DNA of 64,000 nucleotides from Acidobacteriota bacterium (GTDB lineage Bacteria > Acidobacteriota > Terriglobia > Acidiferrales > UBA7541). Below, piece by piece: positions 36,733 to 45,296 of the stretch. The notes beneath the pieces were generated by a model. It was not told the origin of the DNA. It worked only from the letters and a program-made list of their open reading frames with translations, and searched no databases. The position numbers were made by a program, and so were the translations under genes. The stretch is from the NCBI GenBank assembly GCA_013289715.1, contig JABCZJ010000003.1:62001-126000 (forward strand). The letters are read 5' to 3'. Within the stretch, counting starts at the first letter, position 1. Every line of letters begins with the position of its first letter.

Positions 36733-39366
36733 ATGTCACCGAAGAAGCTAGCCACTCTGCAGCACGTCTGCCTCGCAATCCTCTTCGTGCTGGTGTGCGC
36801 GTACCAAGTCCGCGCGATGCTCTACTACTTCCCCGAAATGTTTCACCACCAGGCCGTCGGCTGGCCCTTCACGCCCGCCTACACTGCCGGCGAGCCGCAC
36901 GCCACTTTCGTGTTCCCCAGCGGCCTCGATGCTGGAATAAAAGAAGGCGATATCCTCGTCGCGATCAATGGACGCCCTTTCACCGCCACAGCGGTTTACG
37001 GCGAAGCCATAGCACACGCCGCAGCAGGCGACGCGCTGCAAGTAACCGTCCGCAGTCCCGGCGAAGCTGCGGCGCGCACCGCAAACGTGACCCTCCAGCC
37101 GCACAAGCTCTTCTTGAGCAGCGCCGGCATCGTGATGGTCGTGACCCTGAAAATCGTGCTGCCCATTTTTTGCATTTTGCTCGGCTTCTGGGTAGCGGCA
37201 GTGCGCCCGCGCGATCCCTCGGCGTGGCTGCTGGTCCCGGTCCTGCTCTTTCTATCGACGTATTACAACGCCGGAATGGAAAGCTGGGGTCCGGCAATTC
37301 GAGACCTCGCGACGATCTACCGCGTCGTCATCGATTCCGCGTGGCCCCTGTTCATGTTCCTGTTCGGCTTGTATTTCCCGGAGCGCTCCTCGGAGCGGGA
37401 AAATCCTCGCTGGTGGCGCTGGACCGTCGCCGTCTATATCCCCACGATGATTGTGGTCGCGATACTGACGACCATCGAACAGCTCGGTGAACTCGAGAAT
37501 TTCGCCGCGGTTGCGCGCCTCGACGCATTTTTGGAGCGCGTGAACCCGCTGCTTTTCGCGCTCACATTTGTCGGCGTCGGCAGTTTCTTCGCGTCCATGA
37601 AAATCAAATCCAGCATGGCGGCATCGCGCGACGCCAAGCGCCGCTTTAATCTGGTTTACGCCGGCGCGACGGTCGCATTGACGCCGCTCTTCATCCTCTC
37701 CGTCATTCAGTCCTTCAAGAAACTGCCCCTCGAGCAAATTTTCCCGGAGTGGCTGGTGCTCGGCTGCCTGCTGATGCTGATGTTTTTTCCGGTGACGCTC
37801 GCCTACGTGATCGTGGTGCAACGCGCGATGGACGTACGCGTGGTGATTCGCCAAGGCCTGCAGTATGCGCTGGCGCGCCAAGGCGTGCTCGTGATGCAGA
37901 TCATCCTGACCAGCATTATCATCACGGCGGCGGTTACTCTCGGAAGTGGCGCCGAGCGCAGTCGCCCTCAGAAGATCGTAATTATCTCCCTCAGTTTCAT
38001 CGCCATCTTGTGGCTGCGGAAATTGTCGGGTTCGGTTCGCGCCTGGGTGGACCGCCGCTTTTTCCGTGACGCCTACAACGCCGAACAGATTCTCTCCGGC
38101 CTCAGCGATGAAGTTCGCACCATCGTCGAAACCAAGCCGCTGCTGGAACGAGTCGCGCAGCGCATCGCCGAATCTCTCCACGTGCCGCGCGTCGCCGTGC
38201 TGCTGGAAGATGACGGCTGCTACAAGCCCGCCTACGCGATGGGTTACGCAACGGCACCCGAAGACGGCCTGCCGGATTCCGCCGCCACCATTCAGCGCCT
38301 GCGCCGGGATTCCGACCCCGAACGGATTTATCTCGACGATCAGGATTCCTGGATTAACTCCTCTTCCGTTTCGGAAGACGAGCGGCGCACGCTCGCCGAC
38401 CTTCGTCCGCAGCTGTTGCTGCCGCTTTCGATGAAGGAAAAACTTCTCGGCCTCATCGCCCTCGGCGAAAAACGTTCCGAGGAGCCGTATTCCGGCACCG
38501 ACCTCCGCCTGCTGAAATCCGTCGCCACGCAAACGGGCCTGGCGCTCGCCAACGCCCGGTTAAGCAGCGCCATCGCCGTGGAAGTGGGCCGCCGCGAAAA
38601 AATGAATCGCGAAATCGAAATCGCCCGTGAAGTTCAGGAGCGATTGTTCCCACAGAAGCTGCCGCCCGCTGCCGGTGTGGATTATTGCGGGCGCTGCCGA
38701 ACCGCGCTGGGCGTCGGCGGCGATTATTACGATTTCCTCGCGCTGCCGGGCGGAACGCTCGGCGTCGCTCTCGGCGACATTTCCGGTAAGGGGATTCCCG
38801 CGGCGCTGATGATGGCCAGCCTGCAGGCTTCCCTGCGCGCCGAAGCCATGCGCGCCGGAAACGAAATCGCGGCGCTGATGTCGCGCGTCAATCAGGCTCT
38901 GTACGAAGCTTCCTCGGCGGATCGCTACGCCACTTTTTTCTACGCGCAGTTCGATCCTGCGTCGCGCCGGCTCACCTACGTGAACGGCGACCACTGCGCG
39001 CCGCTGCTTTTTCGCGCCGCTGCGGGTGGGGGAACCTCCGGAGTCGAGCGCCTCGACGACAAGAAAATCGAACGGCTCGACCAGGGTGGCCCCGTCATCG
39101 GATTGATTCCCGATTGCGCTTACCAGCAGACTGAACTGACGCTCGCTCCCGGCGATCGGCTGGTAATCTTCACTGACGGCGTCAGCGAAGCCATGAATCC
39201 CGCGCTGGAAGAATGGGGCGAAGAGCGGCTGATTGCCACCGTCCGCGCGGCGCAAGGATGCGACGCTTGCGAGACCATCACGCACATCATGCAAGCAGCC
39301 GACCAATTCGCCGCCGGCGCCCCGCAGCACGACGACATGACCCTGATCGTTCTGCGCTATCTCTGA
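36733..39366 (+). CDS. PDZ/multi-pass membrane/GAF/PP2C (RsbU-type) phosphatase
   Basis: 877 residues. After one helix, residues about 55-120 look like a periplasmic PDZ domain (GLDAGIKEGDILVAINGRPF). Seven or so membrane helices span 130-420. A GAF-like domain (RVAVLLEDDGCYKPAYAMGYAT) covers about 450-620. The C-terminal PP2C/SpoIIE phosphatase, about 635-877, has REVQERLFPQKLPPAAG, GVGGDYYDFLALPGGTLGVALGDISGKG and late FTDGVSEAMNP with QHDDMTLIVLRYL, so metal-binding aspartates are intact. RsbU-type enzymes dephosphorylate STAS proteins to free a sigma factor; a STAS protein lies 1 kb away. The stop codon is inside repeat B copy 2. Confidence 0.85.
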   Translation: MSPKKLATLQHVCLAILFVLVCAYQVRAMLYYFPEMFHHQAVGWPFTPAYTAGEPHATFVFPSGLDAGIKEGDILVAINGRPFTATAVYGEAIAHAAAGDALQVTVRSPGEAAARTANVTLQPHKLFLSSAGIVMVVTLKIVLPIFCILLGFWVAAVRPRDPSAWLLVPVLLFLSTYYNAGMESWGPAIRDLATIYRVVIDSAWPLFMFLFGLYFPERSSERENPRWWRWTVAVYIPTMIVVAILTTIEQLGELENFAAVARLDAFLERVNPLLFALTFVGVGSFFASMKIKSSMAASRDAKRRFNLVYAGATVALTPLFILSVIQSFKKLPLEQIFPEWLVLGCLLMLMFFPVTLAYVIVVQRAMDVRVVIRQGLQYALARQGVLVMQIILTSIIITAAVTLGSGAERSRPQKIVIISLSFIAILWLRKLSGSVRAWVDRRFFRDAYNAEQILSGLSDEVRTIVETKPLLERVAQRIAESLHVPRVAVLLEDDGCYKPAYAMGYATAPEDGLPDSAATIQRLRRDSDPERIYLDDQDSWINSSSVSEDERRTLADLRPQLLLPLSMKEKLLGLIALGEKRSEEPYSGTDLRLLKSVATQTGLALANARLSSAIAVEVGRREKMNREIEIAREVQERLFPQKLPPAAGVDYCGRCRTALGVGGDYYDFLALPGGTLGVALGDISGKGIPAALMMASLQASLRAEAMRAGNEIAALMSRVNQALYEASSADRYATFFYAQFDPASRRLTYVNGDHCAPLLFRAAAGGGTSGVERLDDKKIERLDQGGPVIGLIPDCAYQQTELTLAPGDRLVIFTDGVSEAMNPALEEWGEERLIATVRAAQGCDACETITHIMQAADQFAAGAPQHDDMTLIVLRYL

Positions 39367-39435
39367 CGATGCGACGAGCAGCGTCATCCTGAGCCCGGCG
39401 CCTTCGCTGTAAGCCGGCCGAAGGATCTCTCCCTC
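39361..39435. repeat. Intergenic repeat B, copy 2
   Basis: Starts CTCTGACGATGCGACGAGCA and ends GAAGGATCTCTCCCTC, aligned with copy 1 at 32943. It begins within the last codon and stop of the PP2C gene (TGA at 39364), so the repeat supplies the stop codon. Confidence 0.75.
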
Positions 39436-39528
39436 GCGTGGATGTCAGCCAAACATTCGCAGTTGCTTTTGCCGACCCGCCGCATCTATAAGAGGATGAA
39501 GCCAGCCCCATCGACGGAGGTCAGACCT

Positions 39529-40086
39529 ATGAAATTCCAGACCGCAATCCTAGCTGTAGCTCTGTGCACTTCCACCATCGCGCTACAACCCGCATCGGCA
39601 CGCACCACCGCGCCGCAAAAATCGTCCGCGCAGATCGCGCAATCCGCGCACTCGGACATCGTCAACGCCACCGGCCAGAAGATCGGCACGGCCACTTTTT
39701 CCCCGTCCGCTGGCGGCGTGCGCATTGACGTGGACGTGACCCAGCTTCCTCCCGGCACGCACGGCATCCACATCCACGCCGTCGGAAAATGCGAAGGTCC
39801 CGATTTCAAAACGGCAGGCGGTCACTTCAATCCAGCGGGGAAAAAGCATGGCAAGGACAACCCGGAAGGCCCGCACAACGGCGACCTGCTTAATCTGGAA
39901 GTTGCGGCCGACGGCCATGGCACCGCGTCGCTGCTCGACGCCAACGTCACACTGCACGATGGCCCCACCTCCCTATTTCAACCCGGCGGCACCGCGATCG
40001 TAATCCACGCCGCGGCTGACGACTACAAAACCGATCCAGCAGGAAATTCCGGCGCGCGCATCGCCTGCGGCGTAATCGGGAAATAG
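39529..40086 (+). CDS. sodC: Cu/Zn superoxide dismutase, exported
   Basis: 185 residues from ATG 39529 (GGAGGT upstream); a longer start at 39496 is possible. Signal peptide ends near PASARTT. Metal ligands are all visible: [14 protein letters not shown] (two Cu His), [24 protein letters not shown] (His and Asp for Zn) and VIHAAADDY. The disulfide cysteines (KCEG and RIACGVIG) and the guiding Arg (GARIACG) are present. It removes periplasmic superoxide. Confidence 0.93.
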   Translation: MKFQTAILAVALCTSTIALQPASARTTAPQKSSAQIAQSAHSDIVNATGQKIGTATFSPSAGGVRIDVDVTQLPPGTHGIHIHAVGKCEGPDFKTAGGHFNPAGKKHGKDNPEGPHNGDLLNLEVAADGHGTASLLDANVTLHDGPTSLFQPGGTAIVIHAAADDYKTDPAGNSGARIACGVIGK

Positions 40087-40385
40087 TAGAAAGCGTGCGG
40101 CCGCAGGTTTTGAGGTTGTAGCGGCCAGCTTTAGCTGAGCGCGATTGAATTTGCGGTTGAATTTGAGTTCGTAGCGGCCGGTCCGGCAAGGCGGGGCCGG
40201 GCAGCCGTTGCGGTGGTTTTTGACGTAGCCCTCCTAGCGGCGCACCTTAGTGCGCCATCGGCGGCACAGCGATGACGATGGTGGTCTGAAGACCGCCGCC
40301 GCAAAAACTCACACCGTTCTCGGCAAACTGTTAAGCAAGCAAAACCGGCGTGGCTGCAGGCAAATCTTCCGGAGGCGAGAAAAAA
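40087..40385. repeat. Intergenic region with repeat A copy 2 (40236-40305)
   Basis: Repeat A copy 2 reads AGCGGCGCACCTTAGTGCGCC then GATGGTGGTCTGAAGACCGCC, matching the copy at 17195. Just before it lie two GTAGCGGCC-containing segments (about 40118 and 40171), one followed by AGCTTTAGCT and one by GGTCCGG, which look like a different short hairpin family. No gene is seen. Confidence 0.7.
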
Positions 40386-40748
40386 CTATTGCGTATCAAT
40401 CGTGCGCAGCGCCGTCTGTTCATCCGGAAAATCAGTGAACACCGTGTGCAAATTGGTCATGTGCAGAATTTCCCGCGCGCGCGGGCTCAAATCGACAGCG
40501 TGCAATTCCGCATTATTCTTGCGCGCCGAATACAATCCGCGGATCAACTGCCCGATTCCGGAGCTGTCCAGGTAAGAAACGTCCCGAAAGTTCAGCAGCA
40601 CGCGCTTGCGCCCGTCCTCGAACAGGTCCAAGAGCAATTCGTGAACCGCTTCTCCCTCAATCAGGGTAAATCGACCGCGGACATCTACGACGGTAACGGT
40701 CCCCAATTGACGTGTACTGGCACTAAAACCCACTAATGGCCTCCCCAC
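40386..40748 (-). CDS. STAS-domain anti-sigma-factor antagonist
   Basis: 120 residues. Typical RsbV/SpoIIAA pattern: TVTVVDVRGRFTLIEGEAVHELL, VLLNFRDVSYLDSSGIGQLIRGLYSARKN and ELHAVDLSPRAREILHMTNL. The phosphorylatable serine in YLDSSGIG is present (near residue 63). Unphosphorylated, it would bind an anti-sigma factor and release a sigma factor. The matching phosphatase is probably the gene at 36733-39366; no RsbW-like kinase is in the window. Confidence 0.86.
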   Translation of the reverse strand: MGRPLVGFSASTRQLGTVTVVDVRGRFTLIEGEAVHELLLDLFEDGRKRVLLNFRDVSYLDSSGIGQLIRGLYSARKNNAELHAVDLSPRAREILHMTNLHTVFTDFPDEQTALRTIDTQ

Positions 40749-40910
40749 TTCTGCTGGTTCTATCTTACCGCACGCACGCGGAAATCCCGAAATCGCAGCA
40801 GCGCGCGGTCGCGGCTGGGTTTCTGATTACCGCAGCGTTTATCAAGCATTGGAATCGGACTTGGCCACCCCGTGAGGCTCCGGAGCAATTCTCAGCAGTT
40901 CTGTTCTGAC

Positions 40911-41480
40911 TCAGCGCGGTTTTCCAAGTGGACTGCTTCCGCCGCCTTGGTACCACTCAGAGGCCGCTTCATGCGCCACGGCGAGCACTTCGTCGTGCTT
41001 CCAGTCGGAAAAGAATTTTCGTATTTGCTCGTGCTCAAATAAGTGTTCCAGCGTCGCCTGAACCATGCTGTTGCGAAGATCGGGATCGCCATCCTTGTAG
41101 AGACGACCGAGCCACGCCTTCAGGTCGTCCAAAACAGGGCGAGGAACGGACGAGTCCCGCCACCAGTACGCAAATAAATTCACCAAGTCCATTCCTGCCG
41201 AATGTCTGGAATCCGACCAGTCACCGTCGGGATCCTCGAGCAAGCATCGTTCGTAATAGTGTTTCGTGAACTCAATGTAGTCGTCGCGAGGTACCGGCGG
41301 CTCAATACGAAAACGCCTGTCGCTCAGAAGAGCGCGGGTAAAACCAAGGATTTCAATATCGCTACTCGCCATCCATCTTTGAATGTCGCTGAACGCGACT
41401 GTGTCTGTCTTGGGAATCCACTCCGCATGTTCAGGAGTCGTCCAGAGCTTACTGATGATTTCCTGCAATGATTCGCTCAT
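40911..41480 (-). CDS. Hypothetical cytoplasmic protein
   Basis: 189 residues, acidic and Trp-rich (WTTPEHAEWIP, WMASSDIEI, AYWWRDSS, WLGRLYKDGDPD). No signal peptide or membrane helix. The C-terminal third reads NSMVQATLEHLFEHEQIRKFFSDWKHDEVL, a pattern I have seen in small immunity-like or DUF proteins, but I cannot assign a family. Its base composition is slightly more AT-rich than its neighbours, which may hint at transfer. Stands alone. Confidence 0.55.
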   Translation of the reverse strand: MSESLQEIISKLWTTPEHAEWIPKTDTVAFSDIQRWMASSDIEILGFTRALLSDRRFRIEPPVPRDDYIEFTKHYYERCLLEDPDGDWSDSRHSAGMDLVNLFAYWWRDSSVPRPVLDDLKAWLGRLYKDGDPDLRNSMVQATLEHLFEHEQIRKFFSDWKHDEVLAVAHEAASEWYQGGGSSPLGKPR

Positions 41481-41621
41481 GGTTCACAGGCGACGCTAAC
41501 TTACGTATCATCACAATTCCGGCGCACAGTTGAATCGTCGCGGAATCGGAAACTGGCCCACTCGCTCGCGGGCTCAGCACGGCCTACTCGCTACAAACAA
41601 GCTCGAATCTGGGGAACTACG

Positions 41622-41975
41622 CTAGGATGATATTTCGGCCAGCCAGCAGTCCAGCAGCTTCAATTGCTCGGGCGCGGGATTGACGAACGTCACGCCCATG
41701 CCCATGCCCTCTTGCACGTAGACGATCTTGCCCTTCGTTTCGAACACGCCTTGATCGCGCGATATGCGCACGTCAAGCACGGTGCCCTGCGGGAGCGTGA
41801 TCAGCACGTCCACGTAACATCCCTTGCGGCTGATCTCGGAGATGCGCCCGGAAATGCGCGTGTCGCTTTGTGGCTCGCGCAGCTCGATGCTTGCGATCAA
41901 CGTGAAGCGTGGGACTTCGCGGTGTTCGCGATACGGCCCGCCGGGATTGACAGGTGTGCCGGAAAACGAGCCCAT
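41622..41975 (-). CDS. PilZ-domain protein
   Basis: 117 residues from ATG 41975 (GGGAG ten bases upstream); the longer reading to 42203 looks non-coding. PilZ core with its c-di-GMP-binding arginine region YREHREVPRFTLIASIEL followed by SGRISEISRKGCYVDVLITLP (the N/DxSxxG equivalent reads EISRKG). The first R-rich motif (REHREVPR) is not a canonical RxxxR, so c-di-GMP binding is uncertain. Acidobacteria use many such stand-alone PilZ proteins. A GGDEF cyclase lies at 45959. Confidence 0.78.
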   Translation of the reverse strand: MGSFSGTPVNPGGPYREHREVPRFTLIASIELREPQSDTRISGRISEISRKGCYVDVLITLPQGTVLDVRISRDQGVFETKGKIVYVQEGMGMGVTFVNPAPEQLKLLDCWLAEISS

Positions 41976-42624
41976 GAGCTTTTCTCCCGACCGCGTCAGA
42001 GCCAGTGCCAAATCTTGTGCCAGAGTGGCACACCCCCGCACCCACCGCCACCTTTCTCTCCCATCCTGACGCCAAAAATGAACCGCCGCTTTCTGTTCGC
42101 CTTGGCTCCTGCGTAACATTGCGCGTCGCAGTTGGCGTCGCCTGGAGGCCTGATCGCCGCAACTTCGGCGAACGAAAATCGCGTCGCGCGCCATTATTAC
42201 CAACGCGTAACTCCGTAATGCTTTTTCGAAGCTAGGTACTTATACCGACGCCTTATCGCGGCTCTTTTCGCTTTTCCAACGCCCGGCCCTTGGTTCCATC
42301 TTGGACCTGCGATAACCTAGGGCTGCCGCCGGGGATCCCGCCCTGCCGCTCCTGCGGCAGATTTTGGGGCTGCGGATCTTCTGGTGTTTTCGACCCAATG
42401 TTGTGCAGAAACGGAATCTGCTTCCAATTGAAAGCAGACTTTTGCAATTCTACGGTTTCGACTGTATTTTCTGTTCCCAGAGAAGGAAAAGGGAAGCCGT
42501 CGCGGACCGTTGCGCGGGTTCCGCGTCATACTTCGTTCACCAGATGATCAAGCAGGTGGGCAGCTTTATTCCCCTGCACCTTTAGACTGCCGGAACGGCC
42601 GAGTTCCGGAAAGAGGTCGCGCAA
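41976..42624. other. 649-base intergenic region with hairpins
   Basis: Only short, low-quality readings. A hairpin CTGCCGC-TCCT-GCGGCAG lies at 42343-42360, followed by ATTTT, possibly a weak terminator. An inverted repeat CCGGAA-8-TTCCGG at 42590-42609 lies just before the ribosome site of the XRE/S24 gene and is a candidate operator. The sequence around 42220-42540 is less GC-rich than its surroundings. Confidence 0.45.
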
Positions 42625-43422
42625 ATGGAGCCTGTGACTCGTTCCGGTGACCAACTTCGGGAGCTCCGCAGCCGTCTGGGCGTAACGACGCGGGAAGTGG
42701 AAGAACTGAGTAAGAAGATTGCCCTCGAATCGGAAAACGAGGAGTTCTACATCTCCAACGCCTGGCTGACGCAGATCGAGAACCGGAATTCCGTCCCCAG
42801 CATCTATAAATTATTCAGTCTCAGCGTAATTTACCGCACCAAGTTCACCGACTTGCTCGCCGCCTTCGGAGTCCTGCTGGATGAGACCATGCGCTATCAA
42901 ATGTCCACGCCCCTACAGAATACCCACCTCGCCACGCTCGAGGCCCCGGCCAACGGCAAGTGTATGAACTTCCCGGTGCGTTTTGACCGCGGTTTCAACC
43001 TGGAAAAGACCAACTTGATTTCACGGATGGTCGAGATGTGGGGCGAAGTTCCGATTTCGTTCATTCAGAGGCTGGACTTGCGCCACTGCCAGTATGGATA
43101 CATCGGCACGGACGATTCTTCGATGTATCCGCTACTGCGTCCTGGCTCGTTCGTGCAGATTGACAGCCACGTCAATCGCACGCACCCATCCGGCTGGCGC
43201 ACCGAATTCGACCGGCCGATTTACTTCATCGAATTGCGCGATAGCTATGCGTGTTCGTGGATCGAACTGCGAGGTTCGCAACTTACGCTGGTTCCGCACC
43301 CTCTTTCCGGTTTTGCAGTCCGGCAATTCCCGTATCCGCAAGAGGCGGAGATTATTGGACAGGTGACGGGTGTCGCGATGCGCCTGGTTTCGTCCGAGCC
43401 GTCAGACGCGCCTCCAAAATAG
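42625..43422 (+). CDS. XRE-type regulator with a degenerate S24/LexA-like domain
   Basis: 265 residues. Residues about 8-70 are a helix-turn-helix (LRELRSRLGVTTREVEELSKKI, then YISNAWLTQIENRNSVPSIYKLFSLS). The C-terminal half, about 150-255, is S24-like: the nucleophile region reads GTDDSSMYPLLRPGSFVQIDS with Ser present, while the expected catalytic Lys strand reads YFIELRDSYACSWIEL, with no Lys in place, so self-cleavage is unlikely. It could still bind a ligand or dimerise as in lambda CI. Its 3' end overlaps the converging gene at 43352 by 71 bases. An inverted repeat just upstream may be its operator. Confidence 0.72.
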   Translation: MEPVTRSGDQLRELRSRLGVTTREVEELSKKIALESENEEFYISNAWLTQIENRNSVPSIYKLFSLSVIYRTKFTDLLAAFGVLLDETMRYQMSTPLQNTHLATLEAPANGKCMNFPVRFDRGFNLEKTNLISRMVEMWGEVPISFIQRLDLRHCQYGYIGTDDSSMYPLLRPGSFVQIDSHVNRTHPSGWRTEFDRPIYFIELRDSYACSWIELRGSQLTLVPHPLSGFAVRQFPYPQEAEIIGQVTGVAMRLVSSEPSDAPPK

Positions 43423-43828
43423 CCAGGGCCACCTTCAGGTTGGAAAAAACAAGTTCGCTGGACAACGAGTCGATTCCCACCGGAATCGCGACGCGATAAG
43501 GTTCCAGCCCTTTCCATGCCACGATAAAATCATTCGGCGCGACGCGTGTGCTTTCCAGGTAGGCTTCCAGTTCATGCACCAATTGCTCCAGCGACGCGTC
43601 CACGAGTTCCTCAAACGCCTCGCGGTGGCAATCCGCCAGCGCTTCGCAGGCGGACTCTTCCGAAAAACGCAGCGCCAGCCCGTGGTGATAATACAAACCG
43701 GTGTTGTAGTCACGCGTCGAAGCGAGGTAGATCAGTCGTTCCAGAGGCTGGGCCATGCCCGCCAGCGTGCGGCGGCGCAAATCGTCCGCGGCCGCCAGCA
43801 CATCCACGTGTTTGGCCGGGGCGCTCAA
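43352..43828 (-). CDS. Hypothetical cytoplasmic protein of the membrane operon
   Basis: 158 residues, no signal or membrane helix. Helical: SEESACEALADCHREAFEELVDASLEQLVHELEAYLE. It contains DYNTGLYYHHGLALRFSEES, which looks like a conserved block, and a C-terminal FIVAWKGLEPYRVAIPVGID. I cannot assign a family. Third gene of a minus-strand run (44413, 43832, 43352), three bases after the stop of the second. Its end overlaps the converging XRE gene. Confidence 0.6.
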   Translation of the reverse strand: MSAPAKHVDVLAAADDLRRRTLAGMAQPLERLIYLASTRDYNTGLYYHHGLALRFSEESACEALADCHREAFEELVDASLEQLVHELEAYLESTRVAPNDFIVAWKGLEPYRVAIPVGIDSLSSELVFSNLKVALAILEARLTARTKPGASRHPSPVQ

Positions 43829-43831
43829 GGG

Positions 43832-44416
43832 CTAGATCGTCGCTCCATCACCGGCGGAATCGCGGCGGATCGATTCCAGGGCCGGAGGATTCAGAAACGC
43901 CAGAGATTTTTCCGATGAGGCGCACACGCGTCCCGCGGCCGCCGTCAACACGCTCACCATGGCTCCCGCGCCGTAAGGTCCACGCATATACAAAAGCATC
44001 CGCAACGCGCGGCATGCCAGCAGCAGCAAGGTGAAGTCCAGAGCCAGGCGGATTTCCGTCAGCAGGCTCAATTTCGCGTGCAATCGCGAATAATTCAGGT
44101 GGAATTGCATCAGGTTGCGAATTTCGCAGCGCACCCGGCGCAGCCACATCAGCGAAATTCTCTTGCGCTCCTGCAAGAACAACTCTCCGATTTCCCCGGG
44201 ACTCGTCGCCATCACGTAGCGAAAATCCTCGCGGTCGAATATTCGTTTGATTAGATTATCCGGCAGCAGTCCTAGTTGTAGTGTACGCAGCGCCTGCCGT
44301 GCCTCCACAAACTGCCGGCCGCATCCTTCCACGGGCGCGCGTTCCCTTCTCGCCAGCACCCACAGGATGACTAGCAGGCCGACGCCCACCAGCAAATAAA
44401 GCACCAAGCCGATCAT
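43832..44416 (-). CDS. Membrane-anchored hypothetical protein
   Basis: 194 residues from ATG 44416, whose ATGA overlaps the stop of the upstream gene. One N-terminal helix (MIGLVLYLLVGVGLLVILWVLA) is followed by a helical cytosolic or periplasmic part (FLQERKRISLMWLRRVRCEIRNLMQF) and a second hydrophobic stretch LTEIRLALDFTLLLLACRALRMLL. No known family. Position in the operon suggests it works with the seven-helix protein encoded just before it. Confidence 0.6.
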   Translation of the reverse strand: MIGLVLYLLVGVGLLVILWVLARRERAPVEGCGRQFVEARQALRTLQLGLLPDNLIKRIFDREDFRYVMATSPGEIGELFLQERKRISLMWLRRVRCEIRNLMQFHLNYSRLHAKLSLLTEIRLALDFTLLLLACRALRMLLYMRGPYGAGAMVSVLTAAAGRVCASSEKSLAFLNPPALESIRRDSAGDGATI

Positions 44417-45207
44417 GACCCCGCCACCCCACGCAAATTCGAGCGCACCGATTCCAGCTGCGCCCTTGTGCCGCGAACCAGCGCGTCGTATCCTCCGTCG
44501 CCCCGCCCTCCCCGCCCCGTTGTGGGTGGCTTCGGGTTCGGGCTGTAAGACCATAGTGCGACCGTCCACACCGCCGTCCCAAATACGAACGACGCGCTCT
44601 GTAACAATCCCCACGCCATATCAAATCGAGGTCCGACGAATGAACGTAGCGCCAGCGTCGTCAAACTCACGCTTACGTACACGCCAAACCCCAAGATCAT
44701 GCCGGTCACATTCTTGCCGAGCTCGATGCGATAGTAAAAAACGATCGCCAGCACAGTCGCCAGCACCAGCGCTTCAACCACCCGCAGGTCCCGCTCCAGC
44801 TCCACCGTCGCGGCCAAGGTGGTCCACTCGGTGCGTCTCGCCACACGCCATTCCACGTAACAGAACGTCACCGCGAAAACCGCGCAGCTTGCTCGCCACG
44901 CAAAACGCTTCGCTCCCGGATAAGCATCCAGCGCTTGACGCACGACTTCCAGCACCACGCCGAATCCGACCGCGAGCGTCGCAAACTGCGTTGGCCAATA
45001 CCACGCGTCATAGAAATTCGGCTTCGAGCGCTCGATGTACAGTACCGTGGACACCGCAAAGACGCAGAAAATGTAAGCGTAAAAATAGATGTACTTGGTG
45101 ACTGTCTTGGTCTGAACGGAGCGCACCAGCAGCAGGAATTCAAATACCATTCCCGCCAACCATAAAACCAAACTTAACATGTTCGTCACTGGCGCAAATC
45201 GTAGCAC
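44413..45207 (-). CDS. Multi-pass membrane protein, about six to seven helices
   Basis: 264 residues. Helices run from residue about 8 (SLVLWLAGMVFEFLLLV) to about 225; conserved-looking spots include YIYFYAYIFCVFAVSTVLYIE, NFYDAWYWPTQFATLAVGFGVVLEVVR and VFYYRIELGKNVTGMILGFGVYVS. The pattern resembles a membrane sensor domain without its kinase. The C-terminus is soluble and Gly/Arg-rich. First gene of a three-gene operon. A terminator-like hairpin separates it from the repeat-peptide gene upstream, so it likely has its own promoter, possibly TACGAT about 20 bases before the ATG. Confidence 0.65.
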   Translation of the reverse strand: MLRFAPVTNMLSLVLWLAGMVFEFLLLVRSVQTKTVTKYIYFYAYIFCVFAVSTVLYIERSKPNFYDAWYWPTQFATLAVGFGVVLEVVRQALDAYPGAKRFAWRASCAVFAVTFCYVEWRVARRTEWTTLAATVELERDLRVVEALVLATVLAIVFYYRIELGKNVTGMILGFGVYVSVSLTTLALRSFVGPRFDMAWGLLQSASFVFGTAVWTVALWSYSPNPKPPTTGRGGRGDGGYDALVRGTRAQLESVRSNLRGVAGS

Positions 45208-45239
45208 AAAACCAAGGGGAGAATCAGCGCTTTCTCCCC
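45206..45239 (-). terminator. Terminator between the repeat-peptide gene and the membrane operon
   Basis: On the minus strand GGGGAGAA pairs perfectly with TTCTCCCC over an eight-base loop, followed by CTTGGTTTTG. Stem 45216-45223 and 45232-45239. It may end the peptide transcript or act as an attenuator. Confidence 0.55.
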
Positions 45240-45296
45240 CGGTTAGCGCGTTCCAATTGGCCGTTTAGACCGCCCGAAGTGCACGTAGACCTCCGT

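Noticed and set aside
37252..38532. 426-codon open frame on the minus strand
   Set aside because: Antisense to the PDZ/GAF/PP2C gene; no ribosome site or family likeness.
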